From Butyrivibrio sp. LC3010 (GTDB taxonomy: Bacteria > Bacillota > Clostridia > Lachnospirales > Lachnospiraceae): a stretch of DNA of 64,000 nt. The position numbers and the translations under genes are program-made. Positions 15,803-25,553 of the stretch are shown one piece after another (position 1 is the stretch's first letter; every line of letters starts with the position of its first letter). Location: the NCBI RefSeq assembly GCF_000424385.1, contig NZ_AUJU01000023.1, positions 1-64,000 of the forward strand, given 5' to 3'. The notes under the pieces are model-generated. The model was not told the DNA's origin. It saw nothing but the letters and a program-made list of their open reading frames with translations, and did no database searches.

Positions 15803-16699
15803 ATGTCAAAAGCTAGTGAATTTATTAGAACAAATTTTGCGGAAGGTGATGCTGTCAGGGATGCAGGACTGGAAATTCCTGCTGATGTAAAAAGATACAG
15901 TGATATCACATATGGCAATAAGGGTGAGCACCCTCAGTGGCAGATGCTCGATGTATACAGACCGGCAAATGTTCCGGAGGATCAAAAGCTTCCCGTAATC
16001 GTCGTTATTCATGGCGGCGGCTGGGTATATGGTGACAAGGAAGTTTATAAATATTATTCAGCGTCTCTCTGCCAGAGAGGATTTGCAGTAGTCTGCTATT
16101 CATACAGACTTGCACCGGAATATACATTCCCTTCAAGTCTTGAGGACAGCTGTGCTGTTGCAAACTGGATTGTTGAAAATGAGAATAAATACGGATTCGA
16201 TCTCACTAATATATTTGGTGTAGGTGATTCTGCAGGCGGTACACTCATAGGCATTACAGCAGCTTTCCTTACAAATAAGGAATACGCTGATAAATTTGAC
16301 TTCACTGTATCCGACAAATTTAGTTTTAAGGGTATAGCATTTAACTGTGCTGCATTTGAGATTAAATCTGTAAGCGAGACAGATGACAATATGGGTTCTC
16401 TTATGGATGACCTTTTTGGTAAGAAGGTAACAGATGAAGATCTTGATGTCATGAATGCAGGGAACTATATTACAGCTGCATATCCTCCGTCTTTCCTTAT
16501 GTCTGCAACCGGAGACTTCTTAAAGGATGAGCTTCCTAAAATGGCAGCTGTTATGATAAAGAATTCAGTGCCGTTTACCTGTAAGTATTATACAAGTCCT
16601 AATGGAGAGTTGGGACATGTATTCCACTGCAATATGCGACTTCCTGAGGCAGAACAGTGCAATGACGATGAGGTAGAGTTCTTCAAGAATCTTATGTAA
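15803..16699 (+). CDS. Alpha/beta hydrolase, esterase/lipase type
   Basis: A 298-residue cytoplasmic carboxylesterase-like enzyme (no signal peptide). The oxyanion-hole motif HGGGW, the nucleophile elbow GDSAGG (Ser143), SATGDFLKDE with the catalytic Asp and LGHVFH with the catalytic His are all visible, as in the hormone-sensitive-lipase/BD-FAE group. AAAGAGGTG precedes ATG 15803. Its position after a glycoside symporter suggests removal of acetyl or feruloyl groups from imported oligosaccharides; this is inferred from context. Confidence 0.86.
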   Translation: MSKASEFIRTNFAEGDAVRDAGLEIPADVKRYSDITYGNKGEHPQWQMLDVYRPANVPEDQKLPVIVVIHGGGWVYGDKEVYKYYSASLCQRGFAVVCYSYRLAPEYTFPSSLEDSCAVANWIVENENKYGFDLTNIFGVGDSAGGTLIGITAAFLTNKEYADKFDFTVSDKFSFKGIAFNCAAFEIKSVSETDDNMGSLMDDLFGKKVTDEDLDVMNAGNYITAAYPPSFLMSATGDFLKDELPKMAAVMIKNSVPFTCKYYTSPNGELGHVFHCNMRLPEAEQCNDDEVEFFKNLM

Positions 16700-16732
16700 G
16701 AAGTACGATTAACTATATATGGTATAAAAGGC

Positions 16733-16770
16733 AAGAGTCCTGAAACAGTGATGTTTTGGGACTCTTTTTC
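16733..16770 (+). terminator. Rho-independent terminator
   Basis: AAGAGTCC pairs with GGACTCTT and a T-run follows, closing the symporter/esterase operon. The remaining 260 bases up to 17030 show no gene; they presumably hold the promoter of the debranching enzyme. Confidence 0.8.
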
Positions 16771-17030
16771 TGTAGGCTTATCTGGCAGCTTTTTTCTTTT
16801 TTGCGATCATAGATTACTTTGCTATGCCATTTATTGGGACCTTGTGAGATGTCGTGAACCTTTAATGAGGTGTTTACGGTAATTTAATAATGTTTACAAA
16901 TATTAAATGGTAAAATGAGAATGAATACACATAATTTTTCATTATTGGAGTAATGACTTATGAGTTTTTTGAACTATTAACGAGTCCGGGACGATTACTG
17001 CATATATTGTGAATGCAATGAGGGAGAGAT

Positions 17031-19103
17031 ATGCAAAGAATTGATGAATTTCCGACACATGAACTTAATGGTGTTAAATATCGTATAGGCAGACCTATGC
17101 CTTTTGGTGCAGAAGTTGTTTCGGATAACTGCGTGAATTTTTCTATTTATTCCAAAGATGCAACTAAATGTGAGCTGCTTTTATATCATCGCGGTGATAA
17201 AAAACCATATCTGATTCTTGAACTTAAGGATGAGTTCAGATTGGGCAGCGTTTACTCTGTCATGATATTTGATATCGACTGGGAAGAGACAGAGTATGGT
17301 TATCGTTTTGATGGACCTAATGATATATCTCAGGGCTATCGTTTTGATCCTACCAAAATTCTGGTGGATCCTTATGCCAAGCTTGTTTCAGGATGTGATA
17401 TATGGCATCAGTATACATATGAGGATTCTAATTTTAAGAGACGTGGGCGTATTATTCGTGAAGACTATAACTGGGAAGGTGACAGGCCTCTTGAAATTCA
17501 TCCAGAAGATCTTGTCATATATGAAATGCATGTCCGAGGCTTTACCAAACATGATTCCAGCGGGGTTAAATACAAGGGTACTTATGCCGGTATAGTTGAA
17601 AAAATCCCATATCTCAAGAAACTTGGAATTAATTGCATAGAGCTTTTGCCAACATTTGAATTTGAAGAGTTTATACCTGGGGTATCGAAAGATTGTTGCA
17701 ATTACTGGGGTTATGTCACCTGCAACTATTTTTCTCCAAAGACAGGATACGCATATTCCGGTCCGCAGGGACTTGCTGTTGATGAGATGAAGAATATGAT
17801 AAAAAAGCTTCATCAAAACGGAATAGCAATCGTACTGGACATCGTTTTCAATCATACAGGTGAATATGGAGATGAAGGAGAATACATTTCGTTTAGAGGA
17901 ATCGATAACAGAACCTACTATATTATGAATTCCGACGGAACTTATTCAGACCTGACGGGATGTCGCAATACCGTAAATTGCAACAATCCCATCGTCCGCA
18001 ACTTTATCATCGATTCTTTAAGATACTGGGTATCCTCTTATCATGTAGATGGATTCAGGGTAGATGAGGCACCTATTTTTGTAAGGGGACAGGACGGAGA
18101 ACCCATGCTGTCACCACCACTTATGGAATCCCTTGCTGATGATCCGATTTTGAGTCATACAATGCTCATTTCAGAAGGCTGGGATCCATCGGGACTTTCA
18201 ACAATAGGGCATTTCACTAATACATGGGCAGATTGGAATGCTAGAACAAGAGATGCTATAAAGCGCTTTATTAAAGGCGGAGCAGAGTCTGGTCCTGATA
18301 TTATCAGATCCATAGAGGGTTCGCCTGACATGTTTGCCAACGGAACACCGGCTTCATCGGTAAACTATATCATTTCCCATGATGGCTTTACATTGTACGA
18401 CACTGTGAGCTATCAGCAGACGCACAATGAAACTAACGCCTTGCCATCACCTATGGATCATGACTATGACAACTGTTCCTGGAACTGTGGCGCGGAAGGA
18501 GAAACTGACGATAAGGAAGTAAATGCGCTCCGGAAAAGGCAGATGAAAAATGCAATGACAATACTTCTATTATCCCGCGGAATTCCTATGTTTTTGGCAG
18601 GAGATGAGTTTGCTAATACCCAGTATGGTAATAACAATGCATTTTCACAGGATAATGAGATTAGCTGGCTTGATTGGAACAGGCTTAAAAAGTACAAGGA
18701 CGTTTTTGATTATGTCAGGTGCCTTATCAGATTTAGAAAAGAACATCCGGTAATTCGCCGGGAAATATATTATAGTGACTACAATTCCTCAGGGTATCCG
18801 GAACTTTCCTGGCATGGCGTAAAAGCATGGGAAATGGACAGATACCAACCGTTTCTGGTTTTTGGTTTTATGTATGCTGAGCCAAAGGCAGATTTTAAAG
18901 TAAAAAATGATTGTTTTATATACTGCGGAATAAATTCCCACTGGGAAGAACATATTTTACAGCTTCCAATCATTCCGGAAGGGATGGAGTGGAGAATTGT
19001 CCTGTACTCAGGTGATGAAAATGGAAAAATGAAGGGTGTGGTTTGTAAAGACTCTATAAAACTAATGCCTCGTAGCTCGATGCTACTCATAGGAACTTAT
19101 TGA
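17031..19103 (+). CDS. glgX: Glycogen debranching enzyme, GH13 isoamylase/GlgX type
   Basis: A 690-residue enzyme hydrolysing alpha-1,6 branches in glycogen or alpha-glucan limit dextrins in the cytoplasm (no signal peptide). An N-terminal CBM48-like beta domain (about residues 15-130) precedes the catalytic barrel. The GH13 regions are complete: VVLDIVFNHTGE (region I), DGFRVDEAP with nucleophile Asp345, LISEGWDPSG with Glu382 and ISHDGF with Asp451. Length and motif order fit GlgX/TreX-type enzymes; pullulanase-like specificity cannot be excluded. GAGGGAGAG precedes ATG 17031. It is monocistronic and followed by an 11-bp perfect terminator stem. Confidence 0.88.
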   Translation: MQRIDEFPTHELNGVKYRIGRPMPFGAEVVSDNCVNFSIYSKDATKCELLLYHRGDKKPYLILELKDEFRLGSVYSVMIFDIDWEETEYGYRFDGPNDISQGYRFDPTKILVDPYAKLVSGCDIWHQYTYEDSNFKRRGRIIREDYNWEGDRPLEIHPEDLVIYEMHVRGFTKHDSSGVKYKGTYAGIVEKIPYLKKLGINCIELLPTFEFEEFIPGVSKDCCNYWGYVTCNYFSPKTGYAYSGPQGLAVDEMKNMIKKLHQNGIAIVLDIVFNHTGEYGDEGEYISFRGIDNRTYYIMNSDGTYSDLTGCRNTVNCNNPIVRNFIIDSLRYWVSSYHVDGFRVDEAPIFVRGQDGEPMLSPPLMESLADDPILSHTMLISEGWDPSGLSTIGHFTNTWADWNARTRDAIKRFIKGGAESGPDIIRSIEGSPDMFANGTPASSVNYIISHDGFTLYDTVSYQQTHNETNALPSPMDHDYDNCSWNCGAEGETDDKEVNALRKRQMKNAMTILLLSRGIPMFLAGDEFANTQYGNNNAFSQDNEISWLDWNRLKKYKDVFDYVRCLIRFRKEHPVIRREIYYSDYNSSGYPELSWHGVKAWEMDRYQPFLVFGFMYAEPKADFKVKNDCFIYCGINSHWEEHILQLPIIPEGMEWRIVLYSGDENGKMKGVVCKDSIKLMPRSSMLLIGTY

Positions 19104-19160
19104 GCCTGATGATTGTTTGAAACTGCACTTACAGATATCAGATATATTAATATAGTTATA

Positions 19161-19193
19161 AAATCCCATGATCTTTTTATGGTCATGGGATTT
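19161..19193 (+). terminator. Terminator hairpin after the debranching enzyme
   Basis: AAATCCCATGA (19161-19171) and TCATGGGATTT (19183-19193) form a perfect 11-bp stem with a T-rich loop. Its presence argues that no gene reads through here. Confidence 0.75.
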
Positions 19194-19478
19194 ATGCTTG
19201 TCAGCACCATTGGAAAAATGGTTGTAAACCGCTTTTCCCAAATGCTTGTAATATATGAACGTGCAGATTTTCCGCATGATAACTGGTGGAAACAGATAAC
19301 GGTAGAATATTCTGATGGAGATATTTCAACTATAAACCTAATAAAAACAGATCAGGGGCAGGTAGTTAAATTCCACACAAAAGCGATTGAATGGCTAATT
19401 TTGAGGGATCTCATTAAAGCAGATGATCCATCGCCTTTTCCTGCACTTACCCAGATTCGGGTCTATGGGAAAGGCTGA
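19194..19478 (+). pseudogene. Remnant of a beta-sandwich/discoidin-like domain
   Basis: The plus frame is open through this stretch and ends in DLIKADDPSPFPALTQIRVY. I recall similar endings in carbohydrate-binding or F5/8-type C-terminal domains. WWKQITVEYSDGD and IEWLILRDL upstream fit alternating strands of the same fold. There is no ribosome binding site before ATG 19194, which abuts the upstream terminator, and no signal peptide or catalytic part. It therefore looks like the 3' end of a lost gene. It could still be a small expressed protein; the family link is from memory. Confidence 0.45.
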
Positions 19479-19540
19479 GATTATTTCTTTTTTGACATAA
19501 ATAATATGGTTTGGATTATTGTTTTCATTCGTTTCATGAA

Positions 19541-20278
19541 TCAATATCTGAACCTGCGCTTTTCAAGCATCCGGATTTTCAGGCATACTACAACTATAGT
19601 ATAGACAGCCATGTGCAGAAAAATCAGAAGCATCCCGTGAGGCTCGAAGATATCTGTGTTACCAACCAGCTTGAAACCGTTCATAAAGGGAGGAAGTACA
19701 AAATTCAAAGCTGACAACGGTGCAAAAAATTCCGTCAGCCCCTCTTTGCATATAGATAGAACAGTGACCACAAATGCACCGAGTATAGCGTCTTTTCTCT
19801 TCTGGATTAATCGTGGATGAAAGAAATCCCCAGTCACCATGCCGCATAGCCCGCTCAAAAAGATATAAAATCCGCCAAAAATAATATCCAATTTTCCTAT
19901 GGGTCTTATGAACATGGAGCTTTTAAACAAAAACAGAACCGTCGGAAATATCGTCAGTATCAATGCATAGCCAAAGCACTGCATAATAAGAAGAATCTCG
20001 CGGGAAACATAATAATTAAGCGGCTTATTGCAGTGCAGCATTAGTGTTTCCTCAAACACGTCATTCTCTTTTCCGTTCAAAGTCATGGAAATGAACACGC
20101 ATACGAAGTACATAAACGCTGCTGATAACAGGTAACTGCTGGTAACCCCAATCGGGGCCATGGAATACATTATTCCTATGAAAAGTGCGGTGGCAACTAC
20201 CGGTATGATAAGCACCTGGCCTTTTTTTAGAAGTTTTAGCCGTAATCTATATAATTCAATCGAGTTTTTCAATTCCAA
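19541..20278 (-). CDS. ABC transporter permease
   Basis: A 245-residue integral membrane protein with six hydrophobic segments, partner of the ATPase encoded upstream on the same strand. It starts with TTG 20278, with GGGAG just upstream inside the ATPase gene, and overlaps that gene by 23 bases. No family-specific motif is visible; the pair has the size and layout of small two-component ABC exporters (ABC-2-like). The substrate may be a drug, peptide or lipid. Confidence 0.75.
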   Translation of the reverse strand: MELKNSIELYRLRLKLLKKGQVLIIPVVATALFIGIMYSMAPIGVTSSYLLSAAFMYFVCVFISMTLNGKENDVFEETLMLHCNKPLNYYVSREILLIMQCFGYALILTIFPTVLFLFKSSMFIRPIGKLDIIFGGFYIFLSGLCGMVTGDFFHPRLIQKRKDAILGAFVVTVLSICKEGLTEFFAPLSALNFVLPPFMNGFKLVGNTDIFEPHGMLLIFLHMAVYTIVVVCLKIRMLEKRRFRY

Positions 20279-21053
20279 TTATCTCCCATCCATCTTCATA
20301 TAACCCAAGCACGGTCGCCTTGAGCGCTGTTTCCTCTGCCGTTAATTCGTAGCGGTCGCCGTTACTTCGCATATCGGACCTCATAGTCAGTGAAGGATTT
20401 TTCTTCACGTATATGGAGTAGGCAGACTTGTCTGAGGCATCGATCTCTACAAGATTCCCATGCTCAATCGTGTAAACTTTGTCGGAGAGTGCATCTATCA
20501 GTTTTTTCTCATGACAGGCCATGAAAATCGTTATTCCATGCTCCCGCAGCTTATTCATTTTATTTATGAAAACCTTCTGAGATTCAGCGTCCTGGCCGGA
20601 GAGCGGTTCATCAAGGAGAATGACCTCGTGTGGCGCCATGAGTGCCTGAATTACGCCGACTTTTTGCAGACTCCCCTTAGAAAGCTTGTCCATCCTGGTG
20701 TGAATCATGGACTCAAGGAAAAAATCGCTTATCAGAGTGTCAATTACAGTAGGGGGCACGCCCTCCATCCGCGCTATACCGCGAAGATAGTCGATCATCT
20801 CGATTTCCATCCCCACAAATTTCTCGGGAACATAGGAAAATCGAAGCTTTTCATGGTACTGCAGTTTGCCACCGCTAATAGAGATAAGCCCTGAGATAAG
20901 CTTAAGCATCGTGCTCTTCCCGCAGCCGTTATGCCCATAAAATACTATGGATTCTCCCTTATAAAAAGTGTGAGAAACACCGTCGATTATGGCCTTTCCA
21001 CTATATTTTTTAGATACATTTTCCAGTGTTACCAGTTTTTCGTTTGTTTTCAT
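20256..21053 (-). CDS. ABC transporter ATP-binding protein
   Basis: A 265-residue nucleotide-binding subunit. Walker A GHNGCGKST, a variant signature LSKGSLQKV, Walker B VILLDEPLSGQD and the H-loop CHEKK are present. The signature's LSKGS in place of LSGGQ is common among ABC-2-type exporters. The last 50 residues form a short C-terminal extension. It is the first gene of a two-gene minus-strand operon, divergent from the LysR regulator gene at 21203. Confidence 0.88.
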   Translation of the reverse strand: MKTNEKLVTLENVSKKYSGKAIIDGVSHTFYKGESIVFYGHNGCGKSTMLKLISGLISISGGKLQYHEKLRFSYVPEKFVGMEIEMIDYLRGIARMEGVPPTVIDTLISDFFLESMIHTRMDKLSKGSLQKVGVIQALMAPHEVILLDEPLSGQDAESQKVFINKMNKLREHGITIFMACHEKKLIDALSDKVYTIEHGNLVEIDASDKSAYSIYVKKNPSLTMRSDMRSNGDRYELTAEETALKATVLGLYEDGWEIIGIEKLD

Positions 21054-21202
21054 CTATTTTCGCTTTTAATGATTTCTGAAAATTAGTTTGACTAAATAAT
21101 ATATTTATTATAACGCAAATTGGTTGATTGAACTTGATATTGTAATTATTCATAGTCCTGGTCTATGATTTTACAAGAAAGATTTAAGGGGAGCAGGAGA
21201 AA

Positions 21203-22108
21203 ATGACATTACAGCAATTGACATACCTGGTAACCGTAGCTGATTGCGGAAATATCACAGAGGCTGCAGAAAAGCTCTTTATATCGCAGCCTTCACTGAG
21301 CCATGCTATACATAATCTGGAAAAAGAGATGGGAGTGAAGGCCTTTGTCAGATCAAACAAAGGAGTTACTGTCACAAGAGAGGGAGAGGAGCTGCTATCC
21401 TATGCCAGGATGCTGCTAGAGCAGGCTGACAACATGAGAGAATATTTTGGCAGCGGTGAGCGCAGAACCCTGAAGTTTTCAGTATCCTGCCAGCATTATT
21501 CTTTTGCGGTAAACGCTTTTGTGGATCTTATCAAGGAATTCGATGCGGACAGGTACAGCTTCATCATTCGAGAAACTCAGACCGGAGAGATCATCGAGGA
21601 TGTGGCCAATGGTAAAAGCGAGATAGGAGTTATCTATCTTTCCCAGCATAATGAGGAAGTGATCTCTAAGCTCATCAGAAACAACGGTCTTGTTTTTGAT
21701 GAAAAATATGTCGCAGCTCCACATGTTTTCATATGCTCAGACCACCCGCTGGCAGGTAAAGACATCATAACGGTGGAAGATCTGCAGCCATATCCTTATC
21801 TTGTATACGAGCAGGGGAACAACAATTCCTTCTATTTTTCTGAGGAATTTATGAGTGTGCTGGATTTCCCAAAGAATATACAGGTAAGAGACAGAGCAAC
21901 GCTTTTCAACCTTGTCATAGGATTAAATGGTTTTACCGTCAGCAGCGGAGTTATCGATTCGAAGCTTAACGGAAGCAGCATAATCGCAAGACCGCTGGCC
22001 GTGGACAAATGCATGCGGATAGGAGTTTTACACAAGAAAAACACGCTGCCAAGCCGATATGCTGATTTTTATATAAATGCACTGGAGAAAAATCTGTCCA
22101 TAGTTTAA
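21203..22108 (+). CDS. LysR-family transcriptional regulator
   Basis: A 301-residue regulator with the N-terminal winged HTH (LTYLVTVADCGNITEAAEKL, FISQPSLSHAIHNLEKEMGV) and the usual periplasmic-binding-like effector domain. AGGAGAAA precedes ATG 21203. It is followed, after a terminator, by a MetE-like gene on the same strand, and faces the ABC exporter operon. Control of the MetE-like gene in response to a sulfur metabolite is the simplest guess, by analogy with MetR and CysB-type regulators. Confidence 0.88.
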   Translation: MTLQQLTYLVTVADCGNITEAAEKLFISQPSLSHAIHNLEKEMGVKAFVRSNKGVTVTREGEELLSYARMLLEQADNMREYFGSGERRTLKFSVSCQHYSFAVNAFVDLIKEFDADRYSFIIRETQTGEIIEDVANGKSEIGVIYLSQHNEEVISKLIRNNGLVFDEKYVAAPHVFICSDHPLAGKDIITVEDLQPYPYLVYEQGNNNSFYFSEEFMSVLDFPKNIQVRDRATLFNLVIGLNGFTVSSGVIDSKLNGSSIIARPLAVDKCMRIGVLHKKNTLPSRYADFYINALEKNLSIV

Positions 22109-22131
22109 AACTATGGGCATTTGTTTTTTTA
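22098..22131 (+). terminator. Rho-independent terminator
   Basis: CCATAGTTT pairs with AAACTATGG, followed by a T-run. The stem includes the stop codon region of the LysR gene. Confidence 0.75.
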
Positions 22132-22198
22132 ATGTATTTTCCTCATGAAATTGTGGTTGTTAGAATATCCTAAAGTTTAAAACGGAGGATATGAAAAA

Positions 22199-23314
22199 AT
22201 GAGTAAAATACAGACACCTTATAGATATGACTTTGTTGGAAGTTTCTTAAGACCACAGGCGCTAAAGGACGCAAAGGCGGCTTATCAGGAAGGGAAAATC
22301 TCAAAAGAAGAGTTTGATAATGTTGCTGACGATGAAATCACAAAGGTAGTTGCAAAGCAGAAGGAGCTTGGATTTCATATTATTACGGATGGTGAATTCA
22401 GAAGAAGCTTCTGGCATCTTGATTTCATGTGGGGATTTGAGGGCGTAGCTCATGAGGCAACCGGAAACGGTGTTAAGTTTAACGGTGAGCTTGCTGTCCT
22501 CGATGATACTTATCTTGTGGGAAAAATCAAGGCAAAGCCACATCCATTCGTTGAGTATTTCAACTTTTTAAAGCAGTTTGAAGATGAAAATACAGTAGCT
22601 AAATACACGATCCCTGCACCGGCACAGACTTTTCAGCAGATGATCGTTCCGGCAAATTATGAAACAACCAGAAAATTTTATGAAACTAATGAGGATCTCA
22701 TTAATGATATAGGAAAGGCATATCAGGATGTTATAAAGCAGTTCTATGCTGCCGGCTGCAGGAATCTACAGTTTGATGACTGCACATGGGGCGCTATAGT
22801 TGGCGATGCTGCAAAGCAGCGATATAAGTCTCTTGGCATTGAGCTTGACGAGGTAAAAGCCCAGCTTCTTGCGGTAAATAATCTGGCACTTGAAGGAAAG
22901 CCTGAAGATATGGTTATTACTACTCATATTTGCCGCGGAAACTACCATTCAACATATTTTACCTGCGGTCCTTATGACACTGTCGCAGATTACGTTTTTG
23001 CCAAGGAAAATGTTGACGCATTTTTCCTCGAATATGACGATGAAAGGTCCGGAGGATTCCAGCCTCTAGAGAAAATTTCTGGCGATAAAAAGGTGGTCCT
23101 TGGGCTTATCACGACAAAATCTCCTGTCCTTGAGGATAAGGAAAAAGTCATCAAGAGGATACACGAAGCTGCAAAATATATCCCGCTTGAAAGACGTTGC
23201 TTAAGCCCACAGTGCGGATTTGCATCCTGTGAGATTGGAAATAAGCTCACAGAAGAAGAGCAGTGGGCAAAGCTTAAGCTTGTAAAGGAAATTGCAGAAA
23301 AAGTCTGGAGATGA
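22199..23314 (+). CDS. MetE C-terminal-like methyltransferase (YxjG/YxjH type)
   Basis: A 371-residue stand-alone version of the catalytic half of cobalamin-independent methionine synthase. The zinc ligands are recognisable: THICRG (His243, Cys245), FFLEYD (Glu278) and SPQCGF (Cys339), matching the His-Cys-Glu-Cys set of MetE. The N-terminal half of full MetE is absent, as in Bacillus YxjG/YxjH proteins, which are thought to methylate homocysteine from a methyl donor other than the usual folate. GGAGG precedes ATG 22199. The LysR gene upstream is the likely regulator. No S-box or T-box leader was seen in the 90-base gap. Confidence 0.85.
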   Translation: MSKIQTPYRYDFVGSFLRPQALKDAKAAYQEGKISKEEFDNVADDEITKVVAKQKELGFHIITDGEFRRSFWHLDFMWGFEGVAHEATGNGVKFNGELAVLDDTYLVGKIKAKPHPFVEYFNFLKQFEDENTVAKYTIPAPAQTFQQMIVPANYETTRKFYETNEDLINDIGKAYQDVIKQFYAAGCRNLQFDDCTWGAIVGDAAKQRYKSLGIELDEVKAQLLAVNNLALEGKPEDMVITTHICRGNYHSTYFTCGPYDTVADYVFAKENVDAFFLEYDDERSGGFQPLEKISGDKKVVLGLITTKSPVLEDKEKVIKRIHEAAKYIPLERRCLSPQCGFASCEIGNKLTEEEQWAKLKLVKEIAEKVWR

Positions 23315-23352
23315 TCTTACTGTTATTGTGATGTATTAAATACTGTAATAAT

Positions 23353-23390
23353 TATAGATACACTATAATCATGAATATTGTGTATCTATA
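23353..23390. terminator. Bidirectional terminator hairpin
   Basis: TATAGATACAC (23353-23363) pairs perfectly with GTGTATCTATA (23380-23390) between two convergent genes. The flanks are AT-rich on both sides. Confidence 0.65.
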
Positions 23391-23405
23391 TTATTATCAA
23401 GGAGA

Positions 23406-24467
23406 TTATTTGGTCATCTTGATTCTGTATTCTTTTGGAGTCATGTGAAATTGTTTTTCAAACAACGTATAAAAGTGCGTTCGATTGGAGAATTGCAGGT
23501 TCTGTGCAATTGAAGTGATAGGAGTTCTTGTTGTAGCCAGATCTTTTGCAGCTTTTTTAAGACAAAAGGTCATGCCATAATCATAAAGGCACATACCTGT
23601 ATATTTGTTCACAATTCTATTGAGATAATCTCCACTGTAATTTAAGGCTTTTTCAAGTTCTGCGCGGCTTATTCTGCCGTTTCTCGCGTCCATTAAATGT
23701 TCTATACGGCTAAAAAGCAGCTGATCGTTGCCCATACCCATTTCAACGTCGGTACAGTGGTAATTATCATTGGAAGAAATGAAATATAAAAGCTCACTCA
23801 GAAGACTCCTCATTTTATAAGAAGAGCCAAAGTGTGGGAACATCATAGTGTTCAGCATTTCGGTTGTCACTTTATGAAGCTGTTCCATGCCGGATGAGTT
23901 ATGAAATACAGGTATCATATCCAGATATGCTTTACGGTCAGGATTATCCAGATCAGAAATGATGAATTTGTAGAGACCGCTATTCATAAAGTCTTTTTCA
24001 GAACGAAACGAAGAATGTTCAGCTACTGTAAAAAGCTCACCTATCATGCTTGTTGAAAGACCAACAAACAGGATACTGGCCTCAGTATCGAAATTCTCTG
24101 CATGCCGTATACCCCTGTTTATGAGGCAACATGTGCCTGCAGGGTACTTGTAATCTATGTTTTCGATTCTTTGTGTTACGGTTCCGCTAAGGACAACCAT
24201 TATCTCATAATAATCATGAAAATGAAGGGGATGGTCGTGAAAAGCCCTGTCGTGGCCATAGAAAGAATCTCTTGCATAGAATGACGCATCTTCTGAAAAG
24301 GTAATGGCATTCATATAGTCGCTTTCTTCAACTCCACTGCAGAATTCATATGTTATCTGATATGGAAGCTTTAGTTGATAATAATTTGAGTCACTACCTG
24401 TACTTATATTGAATGAAGCGTTAGGGTTAGTACTGGTTATATAATCTTTTGATACTTCTTTTAGCAT
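23406..24467 (-). CDS. AraC-family regulator of the galactan locus
   Basis: A 353-residue regulator. A cupin sensor (HFHDYYEIMVVLSGTVTQRI, YPAGTCCLINRGIRHAEN) occupies roughly residues 75-160, and the C-terminal AraC domain carries two HTHs (RAELEKALNYSGDYLNRIVN and SIAQNLQFSNRTHFYTLFEK, ending TPKEYR). It is divergent from the permease-binding-protein-GH53 operon with 163 bases between start codons, so it is the obvious candidate for its control by galactooligosaccharides. Confidence 0.88.
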   Translation of the reverse strand: MLKEVSKDYITSTNPNASFNISTGSDSNYYQLKLPYQITYEFCSGVEESDYMNAITFSEDASFYARDSFYGHDRAFHDHPLHFHDYYEIMVVLSGTVTQRIENIDYKYPAGTCCLINRGIRHAENFDTEASILFVGLSTSMIGELFTVAEHSSFRSEKDFMNSGLYKFIISDLDNPDRKAYLDMIPVFHNSSGMEQLHKVTTEMLNTMMFPHFGSSYKMRSLLSELLYFISSNDNYHCTDVEMGMGNDQLLFSRIEHLMDARNGRISRAELEKALNYSGDYLNRIVNKYTGMCLYDYGMTFCLKKAAKDLATTRTPITSIAQNLQFSNRTHFYTLFEKQFHMTPKEYRIKMTK

Positions 24468-24630
24468 CCTTCAATTCTCCCATTTAATCCCATATATGAT
24501 ACAAATTTTAGCATAGAAGTCGGTTGATGTCATTGTTTCGGATATTGCAAAATTATAGAATTTTTATCAGTACAGATGCATGAAAGCCCAGTAATAATCG
24601 GCTATTTACAGTTTTTATAAGAAGAGAGGC

Positions 24631-25542
24631 ATGAACATGATAAGAAATCTGAAAAGACATTGGATGTTACTGATAATGCTTTTACCGGCACTCATATATG
24701 TCGTGGTATTCAGCTATATTCCTATGACAGGGATAATAATGGCTTTTAAAAAGTATCAGTATAAAGGTGGAATTTATCTTTCTCCCTGGAATGGGCTCAA
24801 TAATTTCAAAGCACTCCTTATTTCTGGAAAGCTATTTCAAGTTACAAGGAACACGTTACTTTACAACATTGCTTTTATAGCTTTTGGCGTTGTATTTGAA
24901 ATGGGAAGTGCAATTCTTCTAAATGAGATTATACATAAAGCTTTTAAGAAAACGGTGCAATCACTAATGTTTCTTCCATATTTTATAAGCTGGGTTGTTG
25001 CAGGAGCCATAATCTACAATGTCTTCAACTTTGAACGGGGAGTATTCAATAACGTATTAACTGCGTTAGGAGGAACGCCGTTCGACCTATATAACACACC
25101 TGGTGCATGGCCATTTGTCCTTATCTTTTTAAAGTTATGGAAACAGACTGGATATGGCTCAGTTGTATATCTTGCAGCTATAACGGGTATGGATCAGGAA
25201 ATGTTTGAAGCTGCTTCAATTGATGGTGCTTCTGCATGTCAGAAAATAAGGTATCTTACGATTCCTTCACTTTTGCCAACGATGATGATTTTAGTATTGC
25301 TTGGCATAGGGAATATTTTCAGAGGTGATTTCGGATTGTTTTATCAAACAGTAAAGAGTAGTGCACTCCTCCAGCCGATGACGGATGTAATAGACACATA
25401 TGTGTTCAGACTTTTGATCGACAATGGAAATGTGGGAGTATCTGCGGCAGCCGGTCTATATCAATCAGTTCTTTGCTTCATAACCATAATGGTATGCAAT
25501 AAGTTGGTTAAAAGAGCAAACCCTGATTATGCATTGTATTAA
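24631..25542 (+). CDS. Sugar ABC transporter permease, LplB-like
   Basis: A 303-residue membrane protein, first of two permeases for oligosaccharide import (CUT1 type). Six hydrophobic segments are visible, and the EAA loop EMFEAASIDGASACQKIRYL that contacts the ATPase is intact. The N-terminus (MLLIMLLPALIYVVVFSYIP) is typical of LplB/YtcP-group permeases. AAGAGAGG precedes ATG 24631. No ATPase gene is nearby; such systems usually share a multi-sugar ATPase (MsmK/MsmX type) encoded elsewhere. Confidence 0.9.
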   Translation: MNMIRNLKRHWMLLIMLLPALIYVVVFSYIPMTGIIMAFKKYQYKGGIYLSPWNGLNNFKALLISGKLFQVTRNTLLYNIAFIAFGVVFEMGSAILLNEIIHKAFKKTVQSLMFLPYFISWVVAGAIIYNVFNFERGVFNNVLTALGGTPFDLYNTPGAWPFVLIFLKLWKQTGYGSVVYLAAITGMDQEMFEAASIDGASACQKIRYLTIPSLLPTMMILVLLGIGNIFRGDFGLFYQTVKSSALLQPMTDVIDTYVFRLLIDNGNVGVSAAAGLYQSVLCFITIMVCNKLVKRANPDYALY

Positions 25543-25553
25543 GGAGGTAATGA

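Noticed and set aside
19511..19714. Plus-strand frame opposite the ABC permease
   Set aside because: It lies mostly antisense to the permease gene and has no ribosome binding site.
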